Shown: positions 10,605 to 19,292, counted from the first letter of the stretch. The stretch is DNA of 64,000 nt from a bacterium (GCA_030824495.1 JAVBXP010000015.1:124001-188000), one strand, 5' to 3'. Numbers and translations: made by a program. The notes: generated from the letters alone by a model not told the origin.

Positions 10605-10641
10605 GCCCTTCGTAACTTCTCGGCGAGAGCCGGGACCTAGA

Positions 10642-10673
10642 CGGCGCTCCAGCCTAGCTGGGGCGCCGTTTTT
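10642..10673 (+). terminator. Rho-independent terminator of di-iron gene 1
   Basis: Arms CGGCGCTCCAG (10642-10652) and CTGGGGCGCCG (10658-10668) pair over 11 bp with one mismatch. A run of five T residues follows at 10669-10673. It separates paralog 1 from the operator of paralog 2. Confidence 0.85.
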
Positions 10674-10713
10674 CGTTGTCTGGCCAAGCTTGCACGAGCG
10701 TTCATTACAAATC

Positions 10714-10727
10714 TGACGGGGTCGTCA
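10714..10727. promoter_or_regulatory. Palindromic operator TGACG-N4-CGTCA before di-iron gene 2
   Basis: TGACGGGGTCGTCA starts 79 bp before the ATG at 10793 and is followed by TTTATCTTTGAC, the same arrangement as at 9369 and 12009. Confidence 0.7.
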
Positions 10728-10792
10728 TTTATCTTTGACCCTTTGGCGTAACGGTGTTGTGGTTCGATGGACCTAGTTCATCGGAGCCTGAC

Positions 10793-11923
10793 ATGTCTGC
10801 TGACGGCAACATCACCAAGGACCTGATCTACGAGGCCGTCGCGCCGGACGACTTCGAGTCGATGCTCGATCTCGACCGTTATGGCGCGCGCTCGACGGCG
10901 TTCGACAAGATCATCTCGGCGACCCATGACCACTTCTGGGACCCGCTGGATCCGAAATACATCGACTTCTCCGCGCCCTGGAACATGCAGACCCAGCCCC
11001 TAGTCGGCGAGGAATTGGTCGCGGCCTTGCAGACCGACTACGTCAAGGACAAGCTCAATACGCCCGAGCTGCGCGCTCAGTTCGTGAACAAGTCGCTGCT
11101 CTATTCCTTCTCCTCGATCTTGCATGGCGAGCAGGGGGCGCTCAACCTGTCGGCCAGCCTTTGCCACGTGCTGCTGGACCAGGGCGCGCAGGAATACGCC
11201 GCCAACCAGACCCGTGAAGAAGCCCGGCACGTCACCGCCTTCGCCAAATACATCAAGGCTCGGTGGGGCCGGCCGATCGAATGTTCCAAGGTTCTGCAGG
11301 ACCTGCTGGTCGACATCATCGCCAGCCCCGAGGTCTACAAGAAGATCATCGGCATGCAGATGCTGGTCGAGGGCCTGGCCATGGGCGCCTTTGCGACCTT
11401 CTACCAGAAGCTCAACGACCCGCTCGGCCGGCAGCTGATGCAGCTGGTGATGACCGACGAGGCTTTCCACCACAAGTTCGGGAAGATCTGGGCCGACCGC
11501 ACCATTCCGAAGCTCTCCGAGACGGAACACCAGATCGTCGAGGATTGGGCTGCTCACTGCTTCCAGGCGGTGCTGTTCAACCTGGTCTCGCCGTCGGAGC
11601 AGGTCGCCCTCTATGCCGAGTTTGATCTCGACCCCGCTCGCGTGCTCGAGGAAATCCAGCTCATCGCCACCGACGAGGCCCGCCGCCAGGACATGAAGGA
11701 GGCGAGCAACATCTTCCGGGTGTTGATCAAGACCCTGCTGAACGCCGGGATCATCACCGACCGCACCCGCGCCTTCTACGGCCTCTATGTCGATATGGAC
11801 GAGTTGAAGGCCGAGGGCGACAAGATGGTCGGCGACGACATCGCCGAGGAGGGGATCAAGTACCTCCAGAAGATCAATTTCAAGGATCGCGTCGCCGCCA
11901 ACGTCTCCATCGCGGCGGAGTAG
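10793..11923 (+). CDS. Ferritin-like di-iron protein, paralog 2 (putative oxygenase)
   Basis: At 376 residues it is the same length as paralog 1 and keeps every metal ligand (E113, E143, H146, E193, E223, H226). The first ~58 residues and the ~50 residues from the first ligand (HGEQG) to KARWGRP are almost identical to paralog 1. Residues ~60-105 diverge strongly (APWNMQTQPLVGEELVAALQ here). That region may set substrate or partner specificity. ATG 10793 was chosen because its N-terminus aligns with the other two. A weak hairpin at 11937-11967 follows without a T-run. Confidence 0.85.
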   Translation: MSADGNITKDLIYEAVAPDDFESMLDLDRYGARSTAFDKIISATHDHFWDPLDPKYIDFSAPWNMQTQPLVGEELVAALQTDYVKDKLNTPELRAQFVNKSLLYSFSSILHGEQGALNLSASLCHVLLDQGAQEYAANQTREEARHVTAFAKYIKARWGRPIECSKVLQDLLVDIIASPEVYKKIIGMQMLVEGLAMGAFATFYQKLNDPLGRQLMQLVMTDEAFHHKFGKIWADRTIPKLSETEHQIVEDWAAHCFQAVLFNLVSPSEQVALYAEFDLDPARVLEEIQLIATDEARRQDMKEASNIFRVLIKTLLNAGIITDRTRAFYGLYVDMDELKAEGDKMVGDDIAEEGIKYLQKINFKDRVAANVSIAAE

Positions 11924-12008
11924 AGCTCCTGCAGATCCGCTCGTCCCGGCGTCGCCCGGATGAGCGGATTGAACGGACCTTCGATCAATCCAAACTAAGT
12001 TTGAATGC

Positions 12009-12022
12009 TGACGCCATCGTCA
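12009..12022. promoter_or_regulatory. Palindromic operator TGACG-N4-CGTCA before di-iron gene 3
   Basis: TGACGCCATCGTCA starts 107 bp before the ATG at 12116 and is followed by TTTTCTTTGAC. Both the core and the right flank match the copies before paralogs 1 and 2. Confidence 0.7.
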
Positions 12023-12115
12023 TTTTCTTTGACGATAACGACGTTCGGCGCGATCCTTCGGTATCTTCAAGCGCCTGCTGAAGACAGGCGGTCGATACTT
12101 CGCGGAGGATTCCCG

Positions 12116-13243
12116 ATGGCCGACGGCAACATCACCAAGCATGTCATGTATGGCGCAGTCGCGCCGGACGACTTCGAGTCGATGCTGGATCTCGACCGCT
12201 ACGGCGCGCGCTCGACGGCGTTCGACAAGATCATCTCAGCCACTCACGACCACTTCTGGGATCCGCTCGACAAGAAGTACATCGACTTCGACGAGCCGTT
12301 CGACATCGAGAATGTCGCGATGACACCGGAGGAAATGAACCCGGTCCTGAAGCTGCCCTATGTGGCCCAGACCCTGACGGACCCGAAGGAACGCATCGCC
12401 TTCATCAACAATATGCAGCTCTGGAATTTCTCCTCGATCCTGCATGGCGAGCAGGGCGCGCTGAATCTGTCGGCCAGCCTCTGCCATGTGCTGCTGGACC
12501 AGGGCGCTCAGGAGTACGCCGCCAACCAGACCCGCGAAGAAGCCCGCCACGTCACCGCCTTCGCCAAGTACATCAAGGCCCGCTGGGGCCGCCCGGTGGA
12601 ATGCGGCGCGGCGCTCAAGGCGTTGCTGGTCGAGATCATCGAGGCGCCCGAGGTCTACAAGAAGATCATCGGCATGCAGATGCTGGTCGAGGGCCTGGCG
12701 ATGGGCGCCTTCGCCAACGGCTACAAGCACAACCGCGATCCGCTGGCCAAGAAGCTGTTCCAATTGGTGATGACGGACGAGGCCTTCCACCACAAGTTCG
12801 GGAAGATCTGGGCCGACCGCACGGTGCCGCAGATGAGCCAGGCCGAACGCAACATCATGGAGGATTGGGCCGCCCACTGCGCCCAGTCGCTATTGTTCAA
12901 CCAGGGCTCGCCGACCCAGCAGCAAGCGATCTATTCGAAGTTCGGCCTCGATCCGGGGCGGGTGATCGCCGACATCGTCGAGCGGCGGAAATCACGTGAT
13001 CCGAACCGGAAGATGACCGGCGAGACCAACATCTTCCGGGTGCTCATCAAGACCCTGCTGAACGCGGGCCTGATCACCGACCGCACCCGCGGCTTCTACG
13101 CCATCTATGTCGACATGGACGAGCTGGCGGCTGAGGGTGAGCGCATGGTCGGCGACGACATCGCCGAGGATGGAATCCGCTATCTGCAGGAGATCAATTT
13201 CAAGGACCGATCGTCGCGCCCGGTGACGGTCGCCGCCGAATAG
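12116..13243 (+). CDS. Ferritin-like di-iron protein, paralog 3 (putative oxygenase)
   Basis: This 375-residue paralog lacks one N-terminal residue relative to the others. Its ligands are E112, E142/H145, E192 and E222/H225. The core shared with paralogs 1 and 2 is nearly unchanged. The variable segment around residues 60-105 differs again (IENVAMTPEEMNPVLKLPYV), and a basic insert-like stretch ERRKSRDPNRKM appears near residue 290. GGAGG at 12104-12108 precedes the ATG. It is terminated by the hairpin at 13272. It could be an enzyme of its own or a subunit working with the other two. Confidence 0.85.
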   Translation: MADGNITKHVMYGAVAPDDFESMLDLDRYGARSTAFDKIISATHDHFWDPLDKKYIDFDEPFDIENVAMTPEEMNPVLKLPYVAQTLTDPKERIAFINNMQLWNFSSILHGEQGALNLSASLCHVLLDQGAQEYAANQTREEARHVTAFAKYIKARWGRPVECGAALKALLVEIIEAPEVYKKIIGMQMLVEGLAMGAFANGYKHNRDPLAKKLFQLVMTDEAFHHKFGKIWADRTVPQMSQAERNIMEDWAAHCAQSLLFNQGSPTQQQAIYSKFGLDPGRVIADIVERRKSRDPNRKMTGETNIFRVLIKTLLNAGLITDRTRGFYAIYVDMDELAAEGERMVGDDIAEDGIRYLQEINFKDRSSRPVTVAAE

Positions 13244-13271
13244 CCCCATTTTATTCCGATCCCGTTCATGT

Positions 13272-13299
13272 GCCCGCGGGTAATTCCCGCGGGCATTTT
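13272..13299 (+). terminator. Terminator of di-iron gene 3
   Basis: GCCCGCGGG (13272-13280) and CCCGCGGGC (13286-13294) form a perfect 9-bp stem with a TAATT loop, followed by ATTTT. Confidence 0.8.
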
Positions 13300-13333
13300 C
13301 AATTTCACCGAACAGCAGTTATCCGTTTTGACC

Positions 13334-13861
13334 ATGCGCGCCCTGGCTACAGCAATCATCGCCGCCGCCGTCATGACAGCGGCTCCCGCCCTGGCGGCGC
13401 CACCGCCGGCGCCGACCCAGCGGATCGATCTGAGCAAGATGATGGGCCGCTGGTACGAGGTCGCCCGCCTGCCCAACAAGATCCAGACCGGCTGCCAAGG
13501 CGGCACCTCGGACTGGCAGAAGGCCAGTGACGGCTACTCGGTGGTGCAGGCCTGTCACAAGGGCTCGCTGGCGGCTCCGGCGACCGAGTGGAAGGCCAAG
13601 GCCAAGGTCCTGGACGGGGCGACCAACGCCAAGCTGCAAATGACGTTCTTCAACGGCTTGGTGCGCCAGGAATATTGGGTGCTGGAACACCGGCCCGACC
13701 AGGGCTGGTTGATCCTGGGCACGCCCGGCGGCCGTTCGATGTGGCTGATGTCCCAACGGCCGACCTTGTCGGCCGGCGTAAAGGCCCAGGCCATGGCCCG
13801 AGTGAAGCAGCTTGGCTACGACGTCAGCCGCCTGGAATTCCCGCAGCCGGCGCGTAACTAG
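13334..13861 (+). CDS. Exported lipocalin (Blc-like)
   Basis: The 175-residue precursor starts with a signal peptide (RALATAIIAAAVMTAAPALAA) and lacks a lipobox Cys, so it is probably a soluble periplasmic form. The lipocalin motif GRWYEVARLPN lies near residue 38, and the later TDY-like strand and C-terminal Arg region (QLGYDVSRLEFP) are present. Bacterial lipocalins bind fatty acids or lysophospholipids from membranes. It follows the di-iron trio but is separated from it by a terminator. Confidence 0.9.
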   Translation: MRALATAIIAAAVMTAAPALAAPPPAPTQRIDLSKMMGRWYEVARLPNKIQTGCQGGTSDWQKASDGYSVVQACHKGSLAAPATEWKAKAKVLDGATNAKLQMTFFNGLVRQEYWVLEHRPDQGWLILGTPGGRSMWLMSQRPTLSAGVKAQAMARVKQLGYDVSRLEFPQPARN

Positions 13862-13886
13862 GCCGCGCCCGGGGGTCTTGCCTCCT

Positions 13887-13901
13887 GAACGAAACCGGAA
13901 C
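13887..13901 (+). promoter_or_regulatory. LexA (SOS) box of mmcB
   Basis: GAACGAAACCGGAAC reads GTTC-N7-GTTC on the minus strand. This is the exact alphaproteobacterial LexA consensus. It lies immediately before the first possible ATG (13902) and 12 bp before the ATG at 13914. Bound LexA would block transcription start or early elongation. Confidence 0.85.
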
Positions 13902-13913
13902 ATGGTTTTGGTC

Positions 13914-14369
13914 ATGGACGTCACGATCATCACGGTCAGCCGGCCGGAAATCACCCTCAACGTCACGCGCGGCGCCGCCCGGCTGCTGACGGACCTCGGC
14001 TATGCGCCACTTGCGGAGGTGACGCTGCCCAATGGGCGGCGCGCCGACCTGATGGCTGTGGGCCGCCGCGGGGAGATCGCCATCGTCGAGGTGAAGTCGG
14101 GCCTGGAGGACTTTCGCGTCGATCGCAAATGGCATGAGTACCTGCCGTATTGCGACAGCTTCGCCTTCGCCGTGGCCCCTGAATTCCCGCGCGAAATCCT
14201 GCCTGAGGAGCCGGGCCTGATGGTCTGTGACGGGTTTGGCGGCGCGGTGCTGCGCGATGCGCCGCTCACGCCCCTGGCGCCGGCCCGGCGTAAGGCGCTG
14301 ACCATCGCCTTCGCCCGTATGGCTGCGATGCGCGCCGCCGGTGTGGTGGTCACGCAGCTCGAGGGCTAG
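13914..14369 (+). CDS. mmcB: MmcB family DNA repair protein
   Basis: The 151-residue protein has a restriction-endonuclease-like core. ITLNVTRGAARLLTDLGY precedes RRADLMAVGRRGEIAIVEVKSG, in which the D and the E-x-K correspond to PD-(D/E)xK active-site residues. MmcB homologues in Caulobacter are SOS-induced and contribute to mitomycin C resistance. The LexA box directly upstream supports this identity. The start may be ATG 13914 or ATG 13902. I prefer 13914 because it leaves a short untranslated leader after the LexA box. Confidence 0.88.
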   Translation: MDVTIITVSRPEITLNVTRGAARLLTDLGYAPLAEVTLPNGRRADLMAVGRRGEIAIVEVKSGLEDFRVDRKWHEYLPYCDSFAFAVAPEFPREILPEEPGLMVCDGFGGAVLRDAPLTPLAPARRKALTIAFARMAAMRAAGVVVTQLEG

Positions 14370-14373
14370 GCCG

Positions 14374-14931
14374 CTAGCGCGGCGCGCGCTTGGCCAGGAT
14401 GCGTTGAAGGGTCCGCCGGTGCATGTTCAGCCGCCGCGCGGTTTCGGAAACATTGTGGCCGCACAGTTCGTAGACGCGCTGGATGTGCTCCCACCGCACG
14501 CGGTCGGCGCTCATGGGATTTTCAGGCGGGGCGGGCACCTCGTCCTTGCGGGCGAGCAGGGCGCGGGCGACGTCGTCGGCGTCGGCGGGCTTGGACAGAT
14601 AGTCGATCGCCCCCGATTTCACCGCCGCAACGGCGGTGGCGATGTTGCCGTAGCCGGTCAGCATGATGACCTTGGCGTCCGGTCGGGCGTCGCGGACCGC
14701 CTCGACGACCTTCAGGCCGGTGCCATCCTCCAACCGCATGTCCAGAACCGCATAGGCTGGCGGGTGGGCTTTCACGGCGGCCAGGGCTTCGCCGACGCTG
14801 CCGACCAGTGTGGTCTCGAACCCGCGCTGCTCCAACGCACGCCCGAGCCGCGTGCGCAGCGGCGCGTCGTCGTCGAGGACAAGCAGGCTTTTGTCCGGCA
14901 GGGCGGCGATATCGGCGGAGAGATCGGTCAT
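14374..14931 (-). CDS. regA: Redox response regulator RegA/ActR/PrrA family
   Basis: The 185-residue regulator has a receiver domain (LLVLDDDAPLRTRLG near the start, phospho-acceptor in YAVLDMRLEDGTG, LTGYGN, KPAD). It ends in a Fis-type helix-turn-helix (CGHNVSETARRLNMHRRTLQ). That C-terminal sequence is typical of RegA/PrrA/ActR, which controls respiratory and redox genes. It lies 81 bp downstream of the cognate kinase regB on the same strand, and convergent with mmcB across a 4-bp gap. The ATG at 14931 gives the family length. Confidence 0.92.
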   Translation of the reverse strand: MTDLSADIAALPDKSLLVLDDDAPLRTRLGRALEQRGFETTLVGSVGEALAAVKAHPPAYAVLDMRLEDGTGLKVVEAVRDARPDAKVIMLTGYGNIATAVAAVKSGAIDYLSKPADADDVARALLARKDEVPAPPENPMSADRVRWEHIQRVYELCGHNVSETARRLNMHRRTLQRILAKRAPR

Positions 14932-15012
14932 TCGCAACCTCCGATAGGGGCGTTTTGCAGATGCGCCTCCTGCGGCATCATGTCGCTGCTTGCGGGCGAT
15001 CCGCAAGAGCAT

Positions 15013-16416
15013 TCATGTCAGTTCGTCCGCGGCAGTGACCTCGATACGCTTGCGCGGCCAGCGTGCGGCGACCACGGCGCCGCGCGGCCTGCCATTCTGA
15101 AAAGTCACAATAGCCCCGGTCCGTTCCAGCAGCGTCTTGGCGATGAAGAAGCCCAGGCCCATTCCGACGTGTCCCGTTCGGCCGCCTTCGACGCCGGCGC
15201 GGCTGGTGACATAGGGCTCGCCGAGCTTGGCCAGGACCTCAGGCGCGAACCCTGGGCCGTCGTCGCGAACCTCGATGCCGACGGTGTCGGCGTCGAACCG
15301 CACCGTGATCAGCACCTCGGACGTCGCAAAGTCGACGGCGTTTTCGACGAAGGAGGTCATGGCGTGCAGGACCTCGGGCATCCGCCAGATATCGGGCGCG
15401 GCCACGCCAGGGGCGCCGGAGACGATGGCCTCGACCCGAACGCCCTTCACATCGGCATGCGGCTCGATCACCTCATGCATCAATTGCAGCAGGCTCATCC
15501 GCTCGTGGACCTCGTCAGAGGCCGCGGCGGGGGCGTCGGTCAGGCGCCGCAGAATCTCGCGGCAGCGTTCGGCCTGGGCGATCAGGAGGTCGGCGTCCTC
15601 CTTGACGCTGGCGGTCGGCGCCTCGCGGGCCAGTTCCTTGGCGACGATCGAGATGGTGGCCAGCGGCGTGCCCAGTTCATGCGCCGCCGCGGCGGCCAAC
15701 GCCCCCAGGGCCGACAGCCGCTGCTCGCGCGCCAGCACCGCCTGGGTGACGTCGAGCGCCAGGGCCATGCGCGAGGACTCTTCGGCCGCCTGGCGCACCG
15801 TGCCGGTGATGACGATGATCCCGGCTATGTTGGCGATCGCGCAGCCGATCATGAAGGTGAGCGGGGGGCTGAAGCTGTGCGCGTCCATTGACGGCAAGGG
15901 CCAGTGCAGGAAGGCCAGCAACACCGAACTGCCGATCGCCAGGCCAGCCAGGATCGTCACCGACCTTGATGTCAGGGTCGCGGCCGCCAGGGTGACCGGG
16001 GCCAGCAGCATCAGGATGAAGGGATTGGCCGTCCCGCCGGTCAGAAACAGCAGGATCGAGATCTGCGCGATATCGAAGCTGAGCTGCGCCACGGCCTCCC
16101 AGCCGCCGATCAGCCGCTGGCCCGGAGACGCCACCCCCGTCAGCAGATTGATCCAGGCCGACGCGCCGATAACGGCGAAGCACAAGGCATAGGGGATTTC
16201 GAAGCGGAGCAGCAGACCTGCGATCAGGAAGACCAGCGCCTCGCCGGCGATGATCATCCAGCGCAGGGTGACCAGGGTGCGCATCCGCAATCGGCCGGCG
16301 CGCTCGGTGACGCCGTCCCAGCCGTCGACGCCCCAGTCGCCGACGCCTTGCATGGGCTCTGGGGTTTGCCTATCGAGACCGGGCGGCGTCGGCGGTGTCC
16401 TCATGGAGGAGATCAT
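15013..16416 (-). CDS. regB: Redox-sensing histidine kinase RegB/ActS/PrrB family
   Basis: From the ATG at 16416 the kinase has 467 residues. It has about six membrane segments in the first ~200 residues, then a DHp domain with AAAAHELGTPLATI (H246) and a HATPase domain (ENAVDFA, DDGPGFAPE, GMGLGFFIAKT). Two RegB hallmarks are present: the quinone-sensing box GGTANPF (residues 127-133) and a cysteine in AERCREILRRL (C285) that matches the redox-active Cys of Rhodobacter RegB. An in-frame start at 16494 would overlap the divergent senC start, so 16416 was preferred. The exact start is uncertain. Confidence 0.9.
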   Translation of the reverse strand: MISSMRTPPTPPGLDRQTPEPMQGVGDWGVDGWDGVTERAGRLRMRTLVTLRWMIIAGEALVFLIAGLLLRFEIPYALCFAVIGASAWINLLTGVASPGQRLIGGWEAVAQLSFDIAQISILLFLTGGTANPFILMLLAPVTLAAATLTSRSVTILAGLAIGSSVLLAFLHWPLPSMDAHSFSPPLTFMIGCAIANIAGIIVITGTVRQAAEESSRMALALDVTQAVLAREQRLSALGALAAAAAHELGTPLATISIVAKELAREAPTASVKEDADLLIAQAERCREILRRLTDAPAAASDEVHERMSLLQLMHEVIEPHADVKGVRVEAIVSGAPGVAAPDIWRMPEVLHAMTSFVENAVDFATSEVLITVRFDADTVGIEVRDDGPGFAPEVLAKLGEPYVTSRAGVEGGRTGHVGMGLGFFIAKTLLERTGAIVTFQNGRPRGAVVAARWPRKRIEVTAADELT

Positions 16417-16468
16417 GCGGCGAGCATCGCCCCGAACGTCGCCTCTGACGAGCCCAAAGGTAGTTTCC

Positions 16469-17053
16469 ATGCCTCGCCGCATCCCGATCCTCATCGCCGC
16501 CTGCTTCGTCGGCTTGATCTTCCTGGGCGCCGTAGCCTGGAAGACCGGCGTCTTCGATCGCCCCGCACCCGCCGCCGTGGGCGGGCCGTTTCAGCTGGTC
16601 GATCAACACGGCAAGCCCGCCGACGAGTCGCTGCTGAACGGCAAGTGGAGCGTGGTGTTCTTCGGCTTCACCTATTGCCCGGACGTCTGCCCGACGACCT
16701 TGCAGGCCTTGGCGGCCGCACAGCAGCAGTTGGGGCCTAAGGCCGACAAGCTGCAGGTGGTGTTCATCTCGCTCGACCCGGCGCGCGACACGCCGGCGCA
16801 ATTGAACACCTATCTGGGCTCCGAGATTTTTCCGAAGGGCATCATCGGCCTGACCGGAACGCCCGAGCAGGTCGCCGCCGCGGCCAAGGCCTACCGGGTC
16901 TATTTCAAGAAGAACGGCGAGGGCGCCGACTATCTGGTCGACCATTCGACCGCCGCCTATCTGATGGACCCCAAGGGCCGCTTCGACCGCGTGATCCCGT
17001 TTGGCGTTTCCCCCGAGGAGATCGCCCGCCAGATCTCCGACGCGATGCGCTAG
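16469..17053 (+). CDS. senC: SCO1/SenC copper chaperone
   Basis: The 194-residue protein has an N-terminal membrane anchor (IPILIAACFVGLIFLGAVAW) and a periplasmic thioredoxin fold. The copper-binding CxxxC is in FTYCPDVCPTT and the distal His ligand is in VDHSTAAYLMDPKG. It delivers copper to the CuA centre of cytochrome oxidase or acts in redox signalling. In Rhodobacter and relatives senC lies between regB and regA. Here it is divergent from regB, which matches that regulatory unit. Confidence 0.94.
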   Translation: MPRRIPILIAACFVGLIFLGAVAWKTGVFDRPAPAAVGGPFQLVDQHGKPADESLLNGKWSVVFFGFTYCPDVCPTTLQALAAAQQQLGPKADKLQVVFISLDPARDTPAQLNTYLGSEIFPKGIIGLTGTPEQVAAAAKAYRVYFKKNGEGADYLVDHSTAAYLMDPKGRFDRVIPFGVSPEEIARQISDAMR

Positions 17054-17164
17054 GGACGCCTTATCTGCGGGCAGAGCGTCCAACCGTCGCGGCCGAACGG
17101 TTTAGGTCTGGACTCTCTTAATATCCGGCGTGCTATGCTGCGGTGCAGCAAAGAGGACTCTCGG

Positions 17165-18436
17165 ATGCTCTACTCGCTCTACGAGGCCGGCTACTACGCC
17201 TCAACCCCGCTGCGGTTCGCGGCGCGCGCGACCCGTGACTTCTGGTCGTCGTCCCTGAACCCCGCCAAGGACAGCGACATGGGACGGCGGCTTTTCGCCA
17301 ATGCCGACCTGTTCGCCAACCTGACGCGCCGCTACGGCCGCCCGGCCTGGAACATCGATTCCGTCGAGATCGAGGGCAAGCCGGTCCGCGTGCGCCAGAC
17401 GGTGGTGTGGTCGAGCCCCTGGGTGAAGCTCACTCACTTCACCCGCGACATGTCCGACATGCGCCGGGCCGGACGCCGCGAGCTGGAGCCCGCCGTGCTG
17501 ATCGTGGCCCCGTTGTCGGGTCACTACGCCACCCTGCTGCGCGGCACGGTCGAAGCCTTCCTGCAGGACCATGAGGTGTTCATCACCGACTGGTCGAACG
17601 CCCGCGACGTCCCGCTGATGGAAGGCCGCTTCGATTTCCACGACTTCGTCGACCATGTCCGCGAGATGCTACGCCAGCTTGGCCCGCGTCCGCACGTGGT
17701 GGCCGTCTGCCAGCCGGGACCCGCCGTGCTCGCCGCCGCCTCGCTGATGGCGGAGGATGGCGAGGAATGCCGCCCCGGCACCATGACGATCATGGGCTCG
17801 CCCATTGACGCGCGCCTCTCGCCCACAGTCACCAACAAGCTGGCCGAGGAAAAGCCCTTCGCCTGGTTCAAGTCGACGATGATCGACACCGTGCCCGCGC
17901 CCTATCCAGGGATGGGCCGCCGCGTTTATCCGGGTTTCGTGCAGCTCTATTCGTTCATGTCGATGAACGCCGAAAAGCACCAGGACGCACACAAGCAGTA
18001 TCTGGAAGACCTGATGAAGGGCGACGGCGACGCCGCCGAGAAGCATCTGGAATTCTATGATGAGTACCTCTCGGTCCTCGACCTGCCGGAAGAATTCTAC
18101 CTTCAGACCATCGACTATGTGTTCCAGCAGTACCTGCTGCCCAAGGGCGAGCTGGTCCATCGCGGCCGGCCGATCCAGCCGGGTTCGATCCGCGACATCG
18201 GCCTGCTGACGGTCGAGGGCGAGAACGACGACATTTCGGGCATCGGCCAGACCCAGGCGGCGCACACGCTCTGCACCGGGCTGTCGGACGACTTCAAGGA
18301 AGACTACGTCCAGCCGCATGTGGGCCACTACGGCGTCTTTAACGGCCGCCGTTTCCGCGAGGAGATTTACCCGCGCGTGCGTGCGTTCATCCGCCGCCAG
18401 GAAGCAGGCCTCGAAAAGGACCGCGACGCAGCCTAA
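17165..18436 (+). CDS. phaZ: Intracellular polyhydroxyalkanoate depolymerase
   Basis: The 423-residue cytoplasmic enzyme mobilises stored polyhydroxybutyrate. Its nucleophile is Cys182 in AVCQPGPAVLAAAS, the Cys-type box of intracellular PhaZ (Ralstonia PhaZ1 has Cys183). Later conserved features are VEGENDDISG (acidic residue) and VGHYGVFNGRRF (His). The ATG at 17165 aligns with the usual MLYxLYE N-terminus, and an in-frame upstream ATG at 17135 is less likely. No other PHB genes are in the window. Confidence 0.94.
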   Translation: MLYSLYEAGYYASTPLRFAARATRDFWSSSLNPAKDSDMGRRLFANADLFANLTRRYGRPAWNIDSVEIEGKPVRVRQTVVWSSPWVKLTHFTRDMSDMRRAGRRELEPAVLIVAPLSGHYATLLRGTVEAFLQDHEVFITDWSNARDVPLMEGRFDFHDFVDHVREMLRQLGPRPHVVAVCQPGPAVLAAASLMAEDGEECRPGTMTIMGSPIDARLSPTVTNKLAEEKPFAWFKSTMIDTVPAPYPGMGRRVYPGFVQLYSFMSMNAEKHQDAHKQYLEDLMKGDGDAAEKHLEFYDEYLSVLDLPEEFYLQTIDYVFQQYLLPKGELVHRGRPIQPGSIRDIGLLTVEGENDDISGIGQTQAAHTLCTGLSDDFKEDYVQPHVGHYGVFNGRRFREEIYPRVRAFIRRQEAGLEKDRDAA

Positions 18437-18445
18437 ATTGGCGTC

Positions 18446-19183
18446 ATGAGTCTTTTCGGCCGCGCGCTTGCGGACGGCGACCGGCTGGAAGTGGCTGGCG
18501 CCGTCGTCCGTCTCAAGGTCCATCGCAGTGCGCGCCGGGTCTCGCTTCGGCTTGACCGGACCAAGCGCGAGATCGTCGCGACCGCGCCTTCGCAACGGCG
18601 ACTGGCCGAGGCGGCGGCCTTCGCTCGCGATCGGGCCTCCTGGATCGCCGAACGCCTGGCCGAATTGCCCCAGGTCGAGGCCGTGGCGCCGGGCATGACG
18701 ATCCATCTGTTCGGCGAGCCATGCCTGCTGGGCGCCAGCGACAAGCCCGCCCGCCTGCATCCGGCGAGCGGCGAGACGCCGATGTCGATCACCGCGCGTG
18801 GCGAGGGCGCCGTCTACGCCAACGCCGTGGTGCGGATCATCCGGCGCGAGGCGCTGCGGGTCTTCACCGAACGCACGGTCTTCTATTGCGAGCGACTGGG
18901 CGCCAAGTTGCCCAGCGTGACGATCATGGACGCCCGCGCCCGCTGGGGTTCCTGCCGTCCTGGCCTGCCCGGCAAGCCGGCGGCGATCCGCTATTCCTGG
19001 CGACTGGCCTTGGCCCCGTTCGAGGTCGCCGACTACGTCGCCGCCCATGAGTGCGCGCACCTGCTGGAGCTCAATCACGGCCCGCGGTTCTGGGGCCACG
19101 TGAAGGCCCTGGTGGGGGATGAGCGGCCGCACCGGGCCTGGCTGCGGGCGCAGGGCGCGCGGTTGCACGCGTTCGGGCGCTGA
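18446..19183 (+). CDS. YgjP/SprT-like zinc metallohydrolase (DUF45)
   Basis: The 245-residue protein has the metal motif AAHECAHLLELNHGPRFW (HExxH with a distal His) near residue 200. The preceding DARARWGSCRP motif is typical of the DUF45/YgjP family. E. coli YgjP has been described as a UTP pyrophosphatase, while older annotation calls the family a metallopeptidase. It begins 9 bp after phaZ and may share its transcript. Confidence 0.88.
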   Translation: MSLFGRALADGDRLEVAGAVVRLKVHRSARRVSLRLDRTKREIVATAPSQRRLAEAAAFARDRASWIAERLAELPQVEAVAPGMTIHLFGEPCLLGASDKPARLHPASGETPMSITARGEGAVYANAVVRIIRREALRVFTERTVFYCERLGAKLPSVTIMDARARWGSCRPGLPGKPAAIRYSWRLALAPFEVADYVAAHECAHLLELNHGPRFWGHVKALVGDERPHRAWLRAQGARLHAFGR

Positions 19184-19211
19184 ACCCCCTCAAGATTACC
19201 GCGAATTATCT

Positions 19212-19292
19212 ATGACCAGCGCCGCGCAGGCGACAGAAGGAGCCGGACGGATGAGCGCTGAAGCCATCGCCCGCCTGGAGCCTGCCGCGTGA
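19212..19292 (+). CDS. Possible 26-codon leader ORF before the class A PBP
   Basis: The short frame runs from ATG 19212, with a second ATG at 19251 preceded by GGAGCCGGACGG. Its TGA stop overlaps the GTG start of the PBP gene (GTGA). It may couple translation to the PBP or may be the displaced natural N-terminus of that protein. Nothing else supports it. Confidence 0.3.
   Translation: MTSAAQATEGAGRMSAEAIARLEPAA

Noticed and set aside
13334..13861. Lipocalin as part of the di-iron operon
   Set aside because: A strong terminator (13272-13299) separates it, and it lacks the shared operator.
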